The notes below the pieces were generated by a model. That model searched no databases, was not told the DNA's origin, and saw nothing but the letters and a program-made list of their open reading frames with translations. A program made the position numbers and the translations under genes. A stretch of 64,000 bases of DNA from Pseudomonas laurylsulfativorans (lineage in GTDB: Bacteria > Pseudomonadota > Gammaproteobacteria > Pseudomonadales > Pseudomonadaceae). The stretch lies in the NCBI RefSeq assembly GCF_002906155.1, contig NZ_MUJK01000009.1:124001-188000 (forward strand). The letters are read 5' to 3'. Below, one piece after another: positions 40,742-48,759 of this stretch (position 1 is its first letter; every line of letters begins with the position of its first letter).

Positions 40742-42406
40742 ATGACCACGAGCATCACGGCGGACGGCTTGAGTGCCGACCAGCCTGCGTTCCTGTCCAA
40801 GGAGCGGATCATCGCCAAGCCCGGTTTCAACCGTTGGCTGGTGCCACCGGCCGCCTTGGCCATCCATCTTTGCATCGGCATGGCCTATGGCTTTTCGGTG
40901 TTCTGGTTGCCACTGTCCAAGGCGCTGGGCATCACTGCTCCGGTGGCCTGCGCGCCAGACATGGGTTTTATCGCTCAGGTCTTTTCGTCCCAGTGTGACT
41001 GGCCAATATCGATGCTCGGCTGGATCTACACCCTGTTCTTCATTTTCCTGGGTTGCTCGGCGGCCATCTGGGGTGGCTGGCTGGAACATGCCGGACCGCG
41101 CAAGGCCGGTGTTGTATCGGCCCTGTGCTGGTGCGGTGGTCTGCTGATTTCGGCGCTGGGTGTGTATACCCACCAGATCTGGCTGATGTGGATCGGCTCC
41201 GGGGTCATTGGCGGTATCGGCCTGGGCCTGGGTTACATTTCGCCGGTGTCGACCCTGATCAAGTGGTTCCCGGACAAACGCGGCATGGCCACCGGCATGG
41301 CGATCATGGGCTTCGGCGGCGGCGCGATGGTCGGCGCTCCATTGGCGGCGGCGTTGATGGGGCATTTCGCTTCGCCAACCAGCGTCGGCGTGTGGCAGAG
41401 CTTCCTGGTGATGGCCGCGATCTACTTCGTGTTCATGATCGGTGGAGCGCTGTCCTATCGCGTGCCACCAACCGGCTGGAAGCCTGAGGGCTGGACCGCT
41501 CCGGCGAAAAAAGCCTCGAACGCCATGATCACCCATCGTCATGTTCACGTGAATGTGGCCTGGAAAACCCCGCAGTTCCGCCTGGTCTGGTTGGTGCTGT
41601 GCCTGAACGTATCGGCTGGTATCGGCATCCTCGGCATGGCGTCGCCGCTGTTGCAGGAGGTGTTCGGTGGCAAGTTGCTGGGCAATGACCTGGCGTTCGG
41701 CCAACTCGATGTTTCGCAACTGGCTTCGATCGCCGCCATCGCTGCCGGGTTCACCGGTTTGCTTAGCCTGTTCAACATCGGCGGGCGTTTCTTCTGGGCC
41801 TCGTTCTCGGACTACCTGGGTCGCAAAAACACTTACTTCGTGTTCTTCGCCCTGGGCTTTGCCCTGTACGGCTTGATTCCGAACCTCGGGCACCTGGGTA
41901 GTGTGGCGCTGTTCGTAGCAGCGTTCTGCATCATCCTGTCGATGTACGGCGGTGGTTTCGCGACGGTTCCGGCGTATCTGGCGGACCTGTTCGGTACGCA
42001 AATGGTCGGTGCGATCCACGGTCGTCTGCTGACGGCGTGGGCGGCTGCCGGCGTGCTCGGTCCGGTGCTGGTGAACTACCTGCGTGAATATCAGCTGAGC
42101 ATTGGTGTCGAGCGTGCAGCGGCCTACGACATCACCCTGTACATCCTCGCCGGCCTGCTGGTGCTGGGCTTCCTGTGCAACCTGCTGGTGCGTCCGGTGG
42201 CGGACAAGTACTTCATGACCGACGCCGAACTGGCCGCCGAGCAGGCGCTGGGTCACGACAAAGGCGCTGATGCCAGCACGTCGCTGGAGTGGAAAGCAGC
42301 GCCCGGGACCAAGCCTCTGGCGATTGCTGCCTGGCTGGCGGTGGGTATTCCGTTGGCGTGGGGTGTCTGGGTGACTCTGCAGAAGACTGCGGTCCTCTTC
42401 CACTAA
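40742..42406 (+). CDS. OFA-family major facilitator transporter
   Basis: A 554-residue inner-membrane transporter of the oxalate/formate antiporter (OFA) family, with about 12 helices. It has the MFS cytoplasmic loop with WGGWLEHAGPRKAG, the block GLGYISPVSTLIKWFPDKRG (the OFA signature) and GGRFFWASFSDYLGRKNTY. A long cytoplasmic loop and hydrophilic C-terminal part make it longer than the average MFS protein. The E. coli relative YhjX responds to pyruvate; the substrate here is unknown. The start at 40742 follows GGGGGA. It stands alone, ending at a REP pair. Confidence 0.88.
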   Translation: MTTSITADGLSADQPAFLSKERIIAKPGFNRWLVPPAALAIHLCIGMAYGFSVFWLPLSKALGITAPVACAPDMGFIAQVFSSQCDWPISMLGWIYTLFFIFLGCSAAIWGGWLEHAGPRKAGVVSALCWCGGLLISALGVYTHQIWLMWIGSGVIGGIGLGLGYISPVSTLIKWFPDKRGMATGMAIMGFGGGAMVGAPLAAALMGHFASPTSVGVWQSFLVMAAIYFVFMIGGALSYRVPPTGWKPEGWTAPAKKASNAMITHRHVHVNVAWKTPQFRLVWLVLCLNVSAGIGILGMASPLLQEVFGGKLLGNDLAFGQLDVSQLASIAAIAAGFTGLLSLFNIGGRFFWASFSDYLGRKNTYFVFFALGFALYGLIPNLGHLGSVALFVAAFCIILSMYGGGFATVPAYLADLFGTQMVGAIHGRLLTAWAAAGVLGPVLVNYLREYQLSIGVERAAAYDITLYILAGLLVLGFLCNLLVRPVADKYFMTDAELAAEQALGHDKGADASTSLEWKAAPGTKPLAIAAWLAVGIPLAWGVWVTLQKTAVLFH

Positions 42407-42417
42407 TGCCAAACCTT

Positions 42418-42497
42418 TGTAGGAGCCGGCTTGCCGGCGATCGCCGCAACGCGGTGTGCCAGGTACGCCGCCATCGCTGGCAAGCCAGCTCCTACAT
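42418..42497. repeat. REP pair after the OFA transporter
   Basis: Inverted REP units TGTAGGAGCCGGCTTGCCGG and CCAGCTCCTACA around a 30-base spacer. Confidence 0.88.
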
Positions 42498-42559
42498 GTC
42501 ATGACAGGTATAACTGCGGGGTTGATGAATTCACTCCGTCAGCGATATCACCTCCCGTG

Positions 42560-42588
42560 TTTCTGTTTGGCGCCCGCACGCCTATAAT
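42560..42588 (+). promoter_or_regulatory. Likely hisB promoter
   Basis: A perfect -10 hexamer TATAAT at 42583-42588 with a weak -35 (TTTCTG) 17 bases upstream. Transcription would start near 42595, about 32 bases before hisB. Confidence 0.55.
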
Positions 42589-42626
42589 GGCTGCCTTTTT
42601 CGCCCAATGATTTTGCGGAGCTGGTG

Positions 42627-43220
42627 ATGGCCGAACGTATGGCGTCTGTCGAGCGCGACACTCTGGAAACCCAGATCAAAGCCTCGATCAACCTTGATGG
42701 CACCGGAAAGGCCCGATTTGATATCGGTGTTCCTTTTCTTGAGCACATGCTGGACCAGATCGCCCGTCACGGGCTGATCGACCTGGATATTGTCAGCAAG
42801 GGCGACCTGCATATCGATGACCACCACACCGTGGAAGACGTCGGTATCACCCTCGGCCAAGCGTTTGCCAAAGCCATCGGCGACAAAAAAGGCATCCGTC
42901 GCTACGGTCATGCTTACGTGCCGCTCGATGAAGCGCTGTCACGTGTGGTGATCGATTTCTCCGGCCGCCCAGGCCTGCAGATGCACGTGCCGTACACCCG
43001 CGCCACCGTCGGCGGCTTCGACGTTGACCTGTTCCAGGAATTCTTCCAGGGCTTCGTCAACCATGCATTGGTCAGCCTGCACATCGATAACCTGCGTGGC
43101 ACCAACACCCACCACCAGATCGAAACCGTGTTCAAGGCCTTCGGTCGCGCCCTGCGCATGGCCGTCGAGCTCGATGACCGCATGGCCGGGCAAATGCCTT
43201 CGACCAAGGGCGTCCTGTAA
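42627..43220 (+). CDS. hisB: Imidazoleglycerol-phosphate dehydratase HisB
   Basis: Histidine synthesis: dehydrates imidazole glycerol phosphate. The 197-residue length is that of the monofunctional bacterial enzyme, without the phosphatase domain of E. coli HisB. The two Mn-binding motifs DDHHTVED and NTHHQIE are intact. The ATG at 42627 with GCGGAG before it is preferred over a GTG three bases upstream. It is the first gene of the hisB-hisH-DUF2164-hisA-hisF cluster; its stop overlaps the hisH start. Confidence 0.97.
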   Translation: MAERMASVERDTLETQIKASINLDGTGKARFDIGVPFLEHMLDQIARHGLIDLDIVSKGDLHIDDHHTVEDVGITLGQAFAKAIGDKKGIRRYGHAYVPLDEALSRVVIDFSGRPGLQMHVPYTRATVGGFDVDLFQEFFQGFVNHALVSLHIDNLRGTNTHHQIETVFKAFGRALRMAVELDDRMAGQMPSTKGVL

Positions 43221-43858
43221 TGCAGACAGTCGCGGTTATCGATTACGGCATGGGCAACCTGCACTCGGTGGCCAAGGCCCTCGAGTACGTGGGTGCCGGC
43301 AAGGTGCTGATCACCAGCGATGCCAACGTGATTCGCGAAGCCGACCGGGTGGTTTTCCCTGGCGTTGGCGCGATCCGCGATTGCATGGCCGAGATCCGTC
43401 GCCTCGGCTTTGACTCGCTGGTGCGTGAGGTCAGCCAGGATCGTCCGTTCCTTGGCATCTGCGTGGGCATGCAAGCCTTGCTCGACACCAGCGAAGAGAA
43501 CGACGGCGTCGACTGCATCGGCCTGTTCCCGGGCGCGGTGAAGTTCTTCGGCAAGGATCTGGTCGAAGGCGGTGAGCACCTGAAAGTCCCGCACATGGGC
43601 TGGAACGAAGTGAAGCAGAAGGTCAGTCACCCGCTGTGGCACGACATTCCGGACATGGCGCGCTTCTACTTCGTGCACAGCTACTACATCGCGGCCGCCA
43701 ATGCGCGCCAGGTGGTGGGTGGCGGTCACTACGGTGTCGATTTTGCCGCGGCGCTGGCCGACGGCTCGCGTTTCGCCGTGCAGTTCCACCCGGAGAAAAG
43801 CCATACCCATGGCCTGCAGTTGCTGCAGAACTTCGCTGCGTGGGACGGTCGCTGGTAA
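43220..43858 (+). CDS. hisH: Imidazole glycerol phosphate synthase glutaminase subunit HisH
   Basis: Supplies ammonia from glutamine to HisF. A 212-residue class I glutaminase with nucleophile Cys in LGICVGMQALLD and the catalytic His and Glu in VQFHPEKSHTHG. It opens VIDYGMGNLHSVAKALE, the family start. Its ATG overlaps the hisB stop (TAATG). HisF lies two genes downstream and forms the heterodimer. Confidence 0.97.
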   Translation: MQTVAVIDYGMGNLHSVAKALEYVGAGKVLITSDANVIREADRVVFPGVGAIRDCMAEIRRLGFDSLVREVSQDRPFLGICVGMQALLDTSEENDGVDCIGLFPGAVKFFGKDLVEGGEHLKVPHMGWNEVKQKVSHPLWHDIPDMARFYFVHSYYIAAANARQVVGGGHYGVDFAAALADGSRFAVQFHPEKSHTHGLQLLQNFAAWDGRW

Positions 43859-44116
43859 ATGGCCGTCAAGAAGAAGCCGCCGATTCTGACCCTCACTCCC
43901 GAGCAGGAGAGCGAGGCCAATCGCAAGATCAAGCGCTTCATGGAAGACCGCTTCGAACTCGACCTCGGCTCGTTCGAGGCAGCGGAGATTCTTGAGCTGT
44001 TTACCCGTGAAATTGCTCCGCACTATTACAACAGGGCGATTTTCGATGTGCAGGCGCACCTCAAAGAGAGGTTCGAAAGCATCGAAAGCGACCTGTGGGC
44101 GCTCGAGAAAAACTGA
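43859..44116 (+). CDS. DUF2164 protein inside the his cluster
   Basis: An 85-residue protein matching DUF2164 by its helical pattern, PEQESEANRKIKRFMEDRFE and HYYNRAIFDVQAHL. It is basic at the N-terminus and acidic in the middle, without membrane segments. It starts at the base after the hisH stop, so it is co-translated with the his genes. Function unknown. It separates the HisH and HisF subunits, which need equal amounts. Confidence 0.85.
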   Translation: MAVKKKPPILTLTPEQESEANRKIKRFMEDRFELDLGSFEAAEILELFTREIAPHYYNRAIFDVQAHLKERFESIESDLWALEKN

Positions 44117-44158
44117 TTTCCGAGCCAAGCTGAACATTCAAATTTGAAGGTTTGCCAG

Positions 44159-44896
44159 ATGCTGATTATTCCCGCTATCGATCTCAAAGACGGTGCCTGT
44201 GTTCGTCTGCGCCAGGGCCGCATGGAAGATTCCACGGTGTTCTCCGATGACCCGGTGAGCATGGCTGCCAAGTGGGTGGAGGGCGGTTGCCGTCGTCTGC
44301 ATCTGGTCGACCTGAACGGCGCCTTCGAAGGCCAGCCGGTCAATGGCGAAGTGGTCACGGCCATCGCCAAGCGCTACCCGAACCTGCCGATCCAGATCGG
44401 CGGCGGTATCCGTTCGCTGGAAACCATCGAGCACTACGTGAAAGCGGGCGTGAGCTACGTGATCATCGGCACCAAGGCCGTGAAAGATCCGGCGTTCGTC
44501 GCCGAAGCCTGCCGCGCGTTCCCGGGCAAGGTGATTGTCGGCCTGGACGCCAAGGACGGTTTCGTTGCTACCGACGGCTGGGCTGAAATCAGCACCATCC
44601 AGGTGATCGACCTGGCCAAGCAGTTCGAAGCCGACGGTGTGTCCGCGATCGTTTATACCGACATCGCCAAAGACGGCATGATGCAGGGCTGCAACGTGCC
44701 GTTTACCGCGGCACTGGCGGCGGCAACAAAGATCCCTGTGATCGCTTCCGGCGGCATCCACAACCTGGGTGACATCAAGACCCTGCTCGACGCCAAGGCG
44801 CCAGGCATCATCGGCGCAATCACCGGCCGGGCTATCTATGAAGGCACTCTCGACGTCGCCGAAGCGCAAGCTTTCTGCGATTCGTACAAAGGCTGA
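44159..44896 (+). CDS. hisA: Phosphoribosyl-formimino isomerase HisA
   Basis: Amadori isomerisation of ProFAR to PRFAR in histidine synthesis. A 245-residue (beta/alpha)8 barrel. The N-terminal catalytic Asp is in IPAIDLKDGACVRL, the other in the second half at VYTDIAKDGMMQG, and the phosphate-binding turns are GGGIRS and ASGGIHN. ATG at 44159 follows GAAGG; an upstream TTG is less likely. It feeds HisF, encoded nine bases downstream. Confidence 0.97.
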   Translation: MLIIPAIDLKDGACVRLRQGRMEDSTVFSDDPVSMAAKWVEGGCRRLHLVDLNGAFEGQPVNGEVVTAIAKRYPNLPIQIGGGIRSLETIEHYVKAGVSYVIIGTKAVKDPAFVAEACRAFPGKVIVGLDAKDGFVATDGWAEISTIQVIDLAKQFEADGVSAIVYTDIAKDGMMQGCNVPFTAALAAATKIPVIASGGIHNLGDIKTLLDAKAPGIIGAITGRAIYEGTLDVAEAQAFCDSYKG

Positions 44897-44905
44897 GGAC
44901 TGATC

Positions 44906-45676
44906 ATGGCGCTGGCCAAACGCATCATCCCTTGCCTGGACGTGGACAACGGCCGGGTGGTCAAGGGTGTGAAATTCGAAAACATCCGCGACGCCGGTGA
45001 CCCGGTGGAAATCGCTCGCCGCTACGACGAGCAGGGCGCCGACGAGATTACTTTTCTCGACATCACCGCCAGCGTCGACGGTCGCGACACCACACTGCAC
45101 ACCGTCGAGCGCATGGCCAGCCAGGTGTTCATCCCGCTGACCGTCGGCGGTGGCGTGCGCACCGTGCAGGACATCCGCAACCTGCTCAACGCCGGTGCGG
45201 ACAAGGTTTCGATCAACACTGCCGCGGTGTTCAACCCGGAATTTGTCGGCGAAGCCGCGCAGCATTTCGGTTCGCAGTGCATCGTCGTCGCCATCGACGC
45301 GAAGAAGGTTTCCGGGCCGGGCGAAACTCCGCGCTGGGAGATCTTCACCCACGGCGGGCGTAAGCCAACCGGCCTCGACGCCGTTGAGTGGGCGAAGAAA
45401 ATGGAAGGCCTGGGTGCCGGTGAAATCCTGCTGACCAGCATGGACCAGGACGGCATGAAAAACGGCTTCGACCTGGGCGTCACCCGTGCCATCAGCGATG
45501 CGCTGGGCATCCCGGTGATCGCCTCCGGCGGTGTCGGCAACCTGCAGCACCTGGCGGACGGCATTATCGAAGGCCACGCCAGTGCGGTTTTGGCGGCGAG
45601 TATTTTCCATTTCGGCGAATACACGGTGCAGGAAGCCAAGGCGTACATGGCCCATCGTGGAATTGTGATGCGCTAA
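44906..45676 (+). CDS. hisF: Imidazole glycerol phosphate synthase cyclase subunit HisF
   Basis: Cyclises PRFAR with ammonia from HisH to imidazole glycerol phosphate and AICAR. A 256-residue (beta/alpha)8 barrel with catalytic Asp in IPCLDVDNGRVVKGV and in LTSMDQDGMKNGFD. Phosphate-binding segments are TVGGGVRT and ASGGVGN. It is the last his gene of this cluster. A long hairpin follows the stop. Confidence 0.97.
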   Translation: MALAKRIIPCLDVDNGRVVKGVKFENIRDAGDPVEIARRYDEQGADEITFLDITASVDGRDTTLHTVERMASQVFIPLTVGGGVRTVQDIRNLLNAGADKVSINTAAVFNPEFVGEAAQHFGSQCIVVAIDAKKVSGPGETPRWEIFTHGGRKPTGLDAVEWAKKMEGLGAGEILLTSMDQDGMKNGFDLGVTRAISDALGIPVIASGGVGNLQHLADGIIEGHASAVLAASIFHFGEYTVQEAKAYMAHRGIVMR

Positions 45677-45702
45677 ACAAACCAATGCAGGCCAGTGGAC
45701 AT

Positions 45703-45737
45703 CATGGCGTGCCCAAGGCACTCTTGGGTACGCCATG
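45703..45737 (+). other. Strong hairpin between hisF and a binding-protein gene
   Basis: CATGGCGTGCCCAAG pairs with CTTGGGTACGCCATG, 15 pairs counting one G-U, loop GCACT. There is no T-tract. It ends 17 bases before the next start, so it may terminate, stabilise or limit read-through. Confidence 0.6.
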
Positions 45738-45754
45738 GATTTCGGTAGCCAGAC

Positions 45755-46510
45755 ATGCTTAAACGCTTTCTTCTCGTCCTTGCCAGCGCGTCTCTGTTGT
45801 TGATCAACGGAGCAAACGCTAAAGACAGCCCCGATACCGACCTGGTGTTGCTGACGGAAAACTTCCCGCCGTACAACATGGCGAAGAACGGCAAGAACTT
45901 CGCTCAGGACGAGAACATCAATGGCATCGCCACCGACATCGTTCGCGAGATATTCAAGCGCGCCGACATTACCTACAGCCTGACGCTGCGTTTCCCTTGG
46001 GAGCGGATCTACAAACTCACCCTGGAAAAACCCGGTTATGGCGTATTCGTCATGGCGCGGTTGCCCGATCGCGAGAAGCTGTTCAAATGGGTCGGCCCAA
46101 TTGGCCCGGACGACTGGATCATGCTGGCCAAGGCTGACAGCAAGATCACCCTCGAAACCTTGAATGATGCGCGCAAATACAAGATCGGCGCCTACAAAGG
46201 CGATGCGATTGCCGAGACGCTGTCCAAGCAAGGTCTCAACCCGATCGTCGTGCTGCGTGATCAGGACAACGCCAGAAAACTGGTCAACGGCCAGATCGAC
46301 CTGTGGGCCACCGGTGACCCGGCCGGGCGCTATCTGGCGCGTCAGGAAGGGGTCAACGGGTTGAAAACCGTACTGCGCTTCAACAGTGCCGAACTGTACC
46401 TGGCGCTGAACAGGGACGTGCCGGACGAGACGGTAGCCAAGCTCCAGGTGGCGCTGGATCAGATGCGCAAAGAGGGGCGGGTGGACGAGATCATGGCGCA
46501 GTATCTCTAA
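45755..46510 (+). CDS. Periplasmic solute-binding protein, SBP_bac_3-like
   Basis: A 251-residue secreted protein. The signal peptide MLKRFLLVLASASLLLING ends at ANA, followed by the binding fold: LLTENFPPYNMA (typical strand one), GIATDIVREIFKRADI, and GAYKGDAIAETLSKQGL in the second lobe. It lacks a transporter nearby, and the family members of this type often act as orphan or sensor-linked binding proteins. The ligand is unknown. It follows the his genes but is separated by the hairpin at 45703. Confidence 0.88.
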   Translation: MLKRFLLVLASASLLLINGANAKDSPDTDLVLLTENFPPYNMAKNGKNFAQDENINGIATDIVREIFKRADITYSLTLRFPWERIYKLTLEKPGYGVFVMARLPDREKLFKWVGPIGPDDWIMLAKADSKITLETLNDARKYKIGAYKGDAIAETLSKQGLNPIVVLRDQDNARKLVNGQIDLWATGDPAGRYLARQEGVNGLKTVLRFNSAELYLALNRDVPDETVAKLQVALDQMRKEGRVDEIMAQYL

Positions 46511-46521
46511 CTGCACACCCC

Positions 46522-46608
46522 CCTGTATGAGCTGGCTTGCCAGCGATGGCGGCCGCAAAGGCAGTGCAGTATTCAAGACCGCTTCGCCGGCAAGCCGGCT
46601 CCTACAGT
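46522..46608. repeat. REP pair between binding protein and yibQ
   Basis: Inverted REP units GAGCTGGCTTGCCAGCGATG and CCGGCAAGCCGGCTCCTACA in a convergent gap. Confidence 0.88.
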
Positions 46609-46627
46609 GATTTGGTCAGTAACAGAC

Positions 46628-47404
46628 TTAGCGGTACACCCCATCCTTCCCATGCGCAGCCGTCGCCCGGTTACTGCGCACACTGATCATCTGCTTGATA
46701 TCGATCCACTCGATCCCCTGAGCCTTGAGCCTGGGCAATTCGCGCTCCAGCACCGCCAGGGTCTGCGGATACGGATGTCCGATCATCACCGCCGAACCCT
46801 GCTGATGCGCGAGACTGATCGCGGTCTGCAACTGGGTCAGGATCGCTGCTTCAGTGCGTTCATCGTCCAGGAACACATCCCGCGAGACGCTCGCCAGACC
46901 GATCCTCTGTGCCTCGGCTGCCGCGACAGTCTGCGCACTGGTGCGGCTATCGACGAAGAACTTGTGCCGACGCTGCAGCTCGGCCATCAGCCAGGCCATG
47001 GCCGGTCGCTGAGCAGTCATGCGGCTGCCCATGTGGTTGTTGATGCCGCTGGTGTACGGGACCATTTTGAACGCAGCGTTCAGGCGCTTTTCCAGCTCAT
47101 CGATGGGCAGTTCGGGATGCCAGGCGAACGGTCCGGTGGCCGGGTCCATGGGCATGTGCAGGATGATGATTTTGCCGGCGCGATGGGCTTCACGGGCGAA
47201 TTCGGTGGCGTGGGGCGTGTCGGGCATGATCGCCGTGGTCACAGGGCCGGGCAGGGCCAGCACCCGGCGATCCCGGGGCAGGTTCTGCCCCAGGTCATCG
47301 ATGATCAGGCTCAGGTAGGCTTTGTGGGGCGTCGATCCGGCGGGCTCTGCGTGAGCAACACCCGCCAGACAACACAACAGACCGATCAGCAACCGCAGAA
47401 ACAT
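46628..47404 (-). CDS. Divergent polysaccharide deacetylase YibQ-like protein
   Basis: A 258-residue periplasmic protein with signal peptide MFLRLLIGLLCCLAGVAHAE and the divergent deacetylase fold: YLSLIIDDLGQNL, AIMPDTPHATEFAREAHRAG, HMPMDPAT. It is near enough to the peptidase gene ctpA (one base between them) to be the same transcript. Members of this family sit in gpmI-envC-ctpA operons and are thought to act in cell-wall remodelling. The catalytic status is not clear from sequence. Confidence 0.88.
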   Translation of the reverse strand: MFLRLLIGLLCCLAGVAHAEPAGSTPHKAYLSLIIDDLGQNLPRDRRVLALPGPVTTAIMPDTPHATEFAREAHRAGKIIILHMPMDPATGPFAWHPELPIDELEKRLNAAFKMVPYTSGINNHMGSRMTAQRPAMAWLMAELQRRHKFFVDSRTSAQTVAAAEAQRIGLASVSRDVFLDDERTEAAILTQLQTAISLAHQQGSAVMIGHPYPQTLAVLERELPRLKAQGIEWIDIKQMISVRSNRATAAHGKDGVYR

Positions 47405-47405
47405 C

Positions 47406-48725
47406 TCAACGGCCGGACGTGATGCTCAGCCCTTTGAGCAGGCTCAGGGCCTGGGCCAGTTGGTAATCATCGTCCTGAGGCATCGGCTTGGCTTTGCTGC
47501 TGGAGCCGGTCGGTTTGTCGGCACCGCCGTTGCCATTGCCCAGGTGCCCCTGCAAGTCAGCTTCCTTGAAGTAGTCGTTGTCTTGCTCGCTGGTGATCTT
47601 GGCCTTGCGCACTTCAATGTCCGGGACGATGCCCTGGGCCTGGATTGAGCGGCCGTTCGGCGTGTAATACAGCGCCGTGGTGATCTTCAAGGCGCGGTCA
47701 TTGTTCAGCGGCAGCACGGTTTGCACCGAACCTTTACCGAAACTGGTGGTGCCCATCAGCACGGCGCGTTTCTGGTCCTGCAGGGCGCCGGCGACAATTT
47801 CCGAAGCCGAGGCGCTGCCGCCGTTGATCAGCACGACCATTGGCACGGCTTCGCTTTCGTCCTTGCCGGTGGCAGAGAAGCGCAGCTCGGAGTTGGCGAT
47901 GCGACCCTTGGTGTAAACGATCAGGCCCTTGGTGATGAAGTGGTCGACCACTTCCACCGCCGCCTGCAACACGCCACCCGGGTTGTTGCGCAGGTCGAGA
48001 ATGATGCCCTTGAGCTTCTTGCCGTTGTCCTTGCGCAGCTTGGCCAGGGCCTTGGAGACTTCTTCGCCGGTCTTGACCTGGAACTGGGTGATGCGGATGT
48101 AGCCGTAGCCCGATTCCAGCAACTGGCTCTTCACGCTCTTCACTTGAATGACGGCGCGGGCCAGCGTCACGTCGAACGGCGTGCCGCCATCGCGTACCAG
48201 GGTCAGGGTGATTTTTTCGCCGATCTTGCCACGCATCTTGTCCACGGCTTCGGTCATGCTCTGGCCGCGGGTGGGCTGGCCGTTGATCTTGACGATGAAG
48301 TCGCCGGCCTGAATGCCAGCCTTGGAGGCCGGAGTGTCATCGATCGGTGACACCACTTTGATGAAGCCGTCTTCGGCTCCGACTTCTATGCCCAGGCCAC
48401 CGAATTCACCGCTGGTGCTTTCCTGCAACTCGGCGAAATCCTCAGGGCCGAGGTAGGCCGAATGCGGGTCGAGGTTGCTGAGCATGCCCTTGATGGCATT
48501 TTCCAGCAGGGTCTTGTCGTCCACCGGTTCGACATAAGCGGCTTTGATCCGGTCCATCACCTCGGCAAAGGTGCGCAACTCATCCAGCGGCAGTGGCGCC
48601 TTGGTGGTCGCAGCAGTGCCCGCAGGCGCAACCGCCGGGGCTGGTTGAGCGGCAAACGCCAGAGGCGCGCCGATCACCAGGGCGATCGTCAGGGCCAGCG
48701 AGGTAAGGCGGGACAAATGCAGCAT
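47406..48725 (-). CDS. ctpA: C-terminal processing peptidase CtpA (S41)
   Basis: A 439-residue periplasmic serine protease of the carboxy-terminal processing family. A signal peptide (LTIALVIGAPLAFA) is followed by an N-terminal helical part, PDZ domain (GLGIEVGAEDGFIKVVSPI), and the protease with catalytic Ser in GGSASASEIVAGALQ and Lys in SFGKGSVQT. In P. aeruginosa CtpA with its partner LbcA degrades cell-wall hydrolases. It lies directly downstream of envC, which activates amidases, and upstream of yibQ. Confidence 0.95.
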   Translation of the reverse strand: MLHLSRLTSLALTIALVIGAPLAFAAQPAPAVAPAGTAATTKAPLPLDELRTFAEVMDRIKAAYVEPVDDKTLLENAIKGMLSNLDPHSAYLGPEDFAELQESTSGEFGGLGIEVGAEDGFIKVVSPIDDTPASKAGIQAGDFIVKINGQPTRGQSMTEAVDKMRGKIGEKITLTLVRDGGTPFDVTLARAVIQVKSVKSQLLESGYGYIRITQFQVKTGEEVSKALAKLRKDNGKKLKGIILDLRNNPGGVLQAAVEVVDHFITKGLIVYTKGRIANSELRFSATGKDESEAVPMVVLINGGSASASEIVAGALQDQKRAVLMGTTSFGKGSVQTVLPLNNDRALKITTALYYTPNGRSIQAQGIVPDIEVRKAKITSEQDNDYFKEADLQGHLGNGNGGADKPTGSSSKAKPMPQDDDYQLAQALSLLKGLSITSGR

Positions 48726-48759
48726 GTCGAACGAACTCCTAATGTAGGTAACTCAACGC

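Noticed and set aside
44138..46576. 812-codon open frame antisense to hisA, hisF and the binding-protein gene
   Set aside because: It is a shadow of strongly coding genes on the other strand; it reads as low-complexity His/Asp/Val-rich sequence with no domain.
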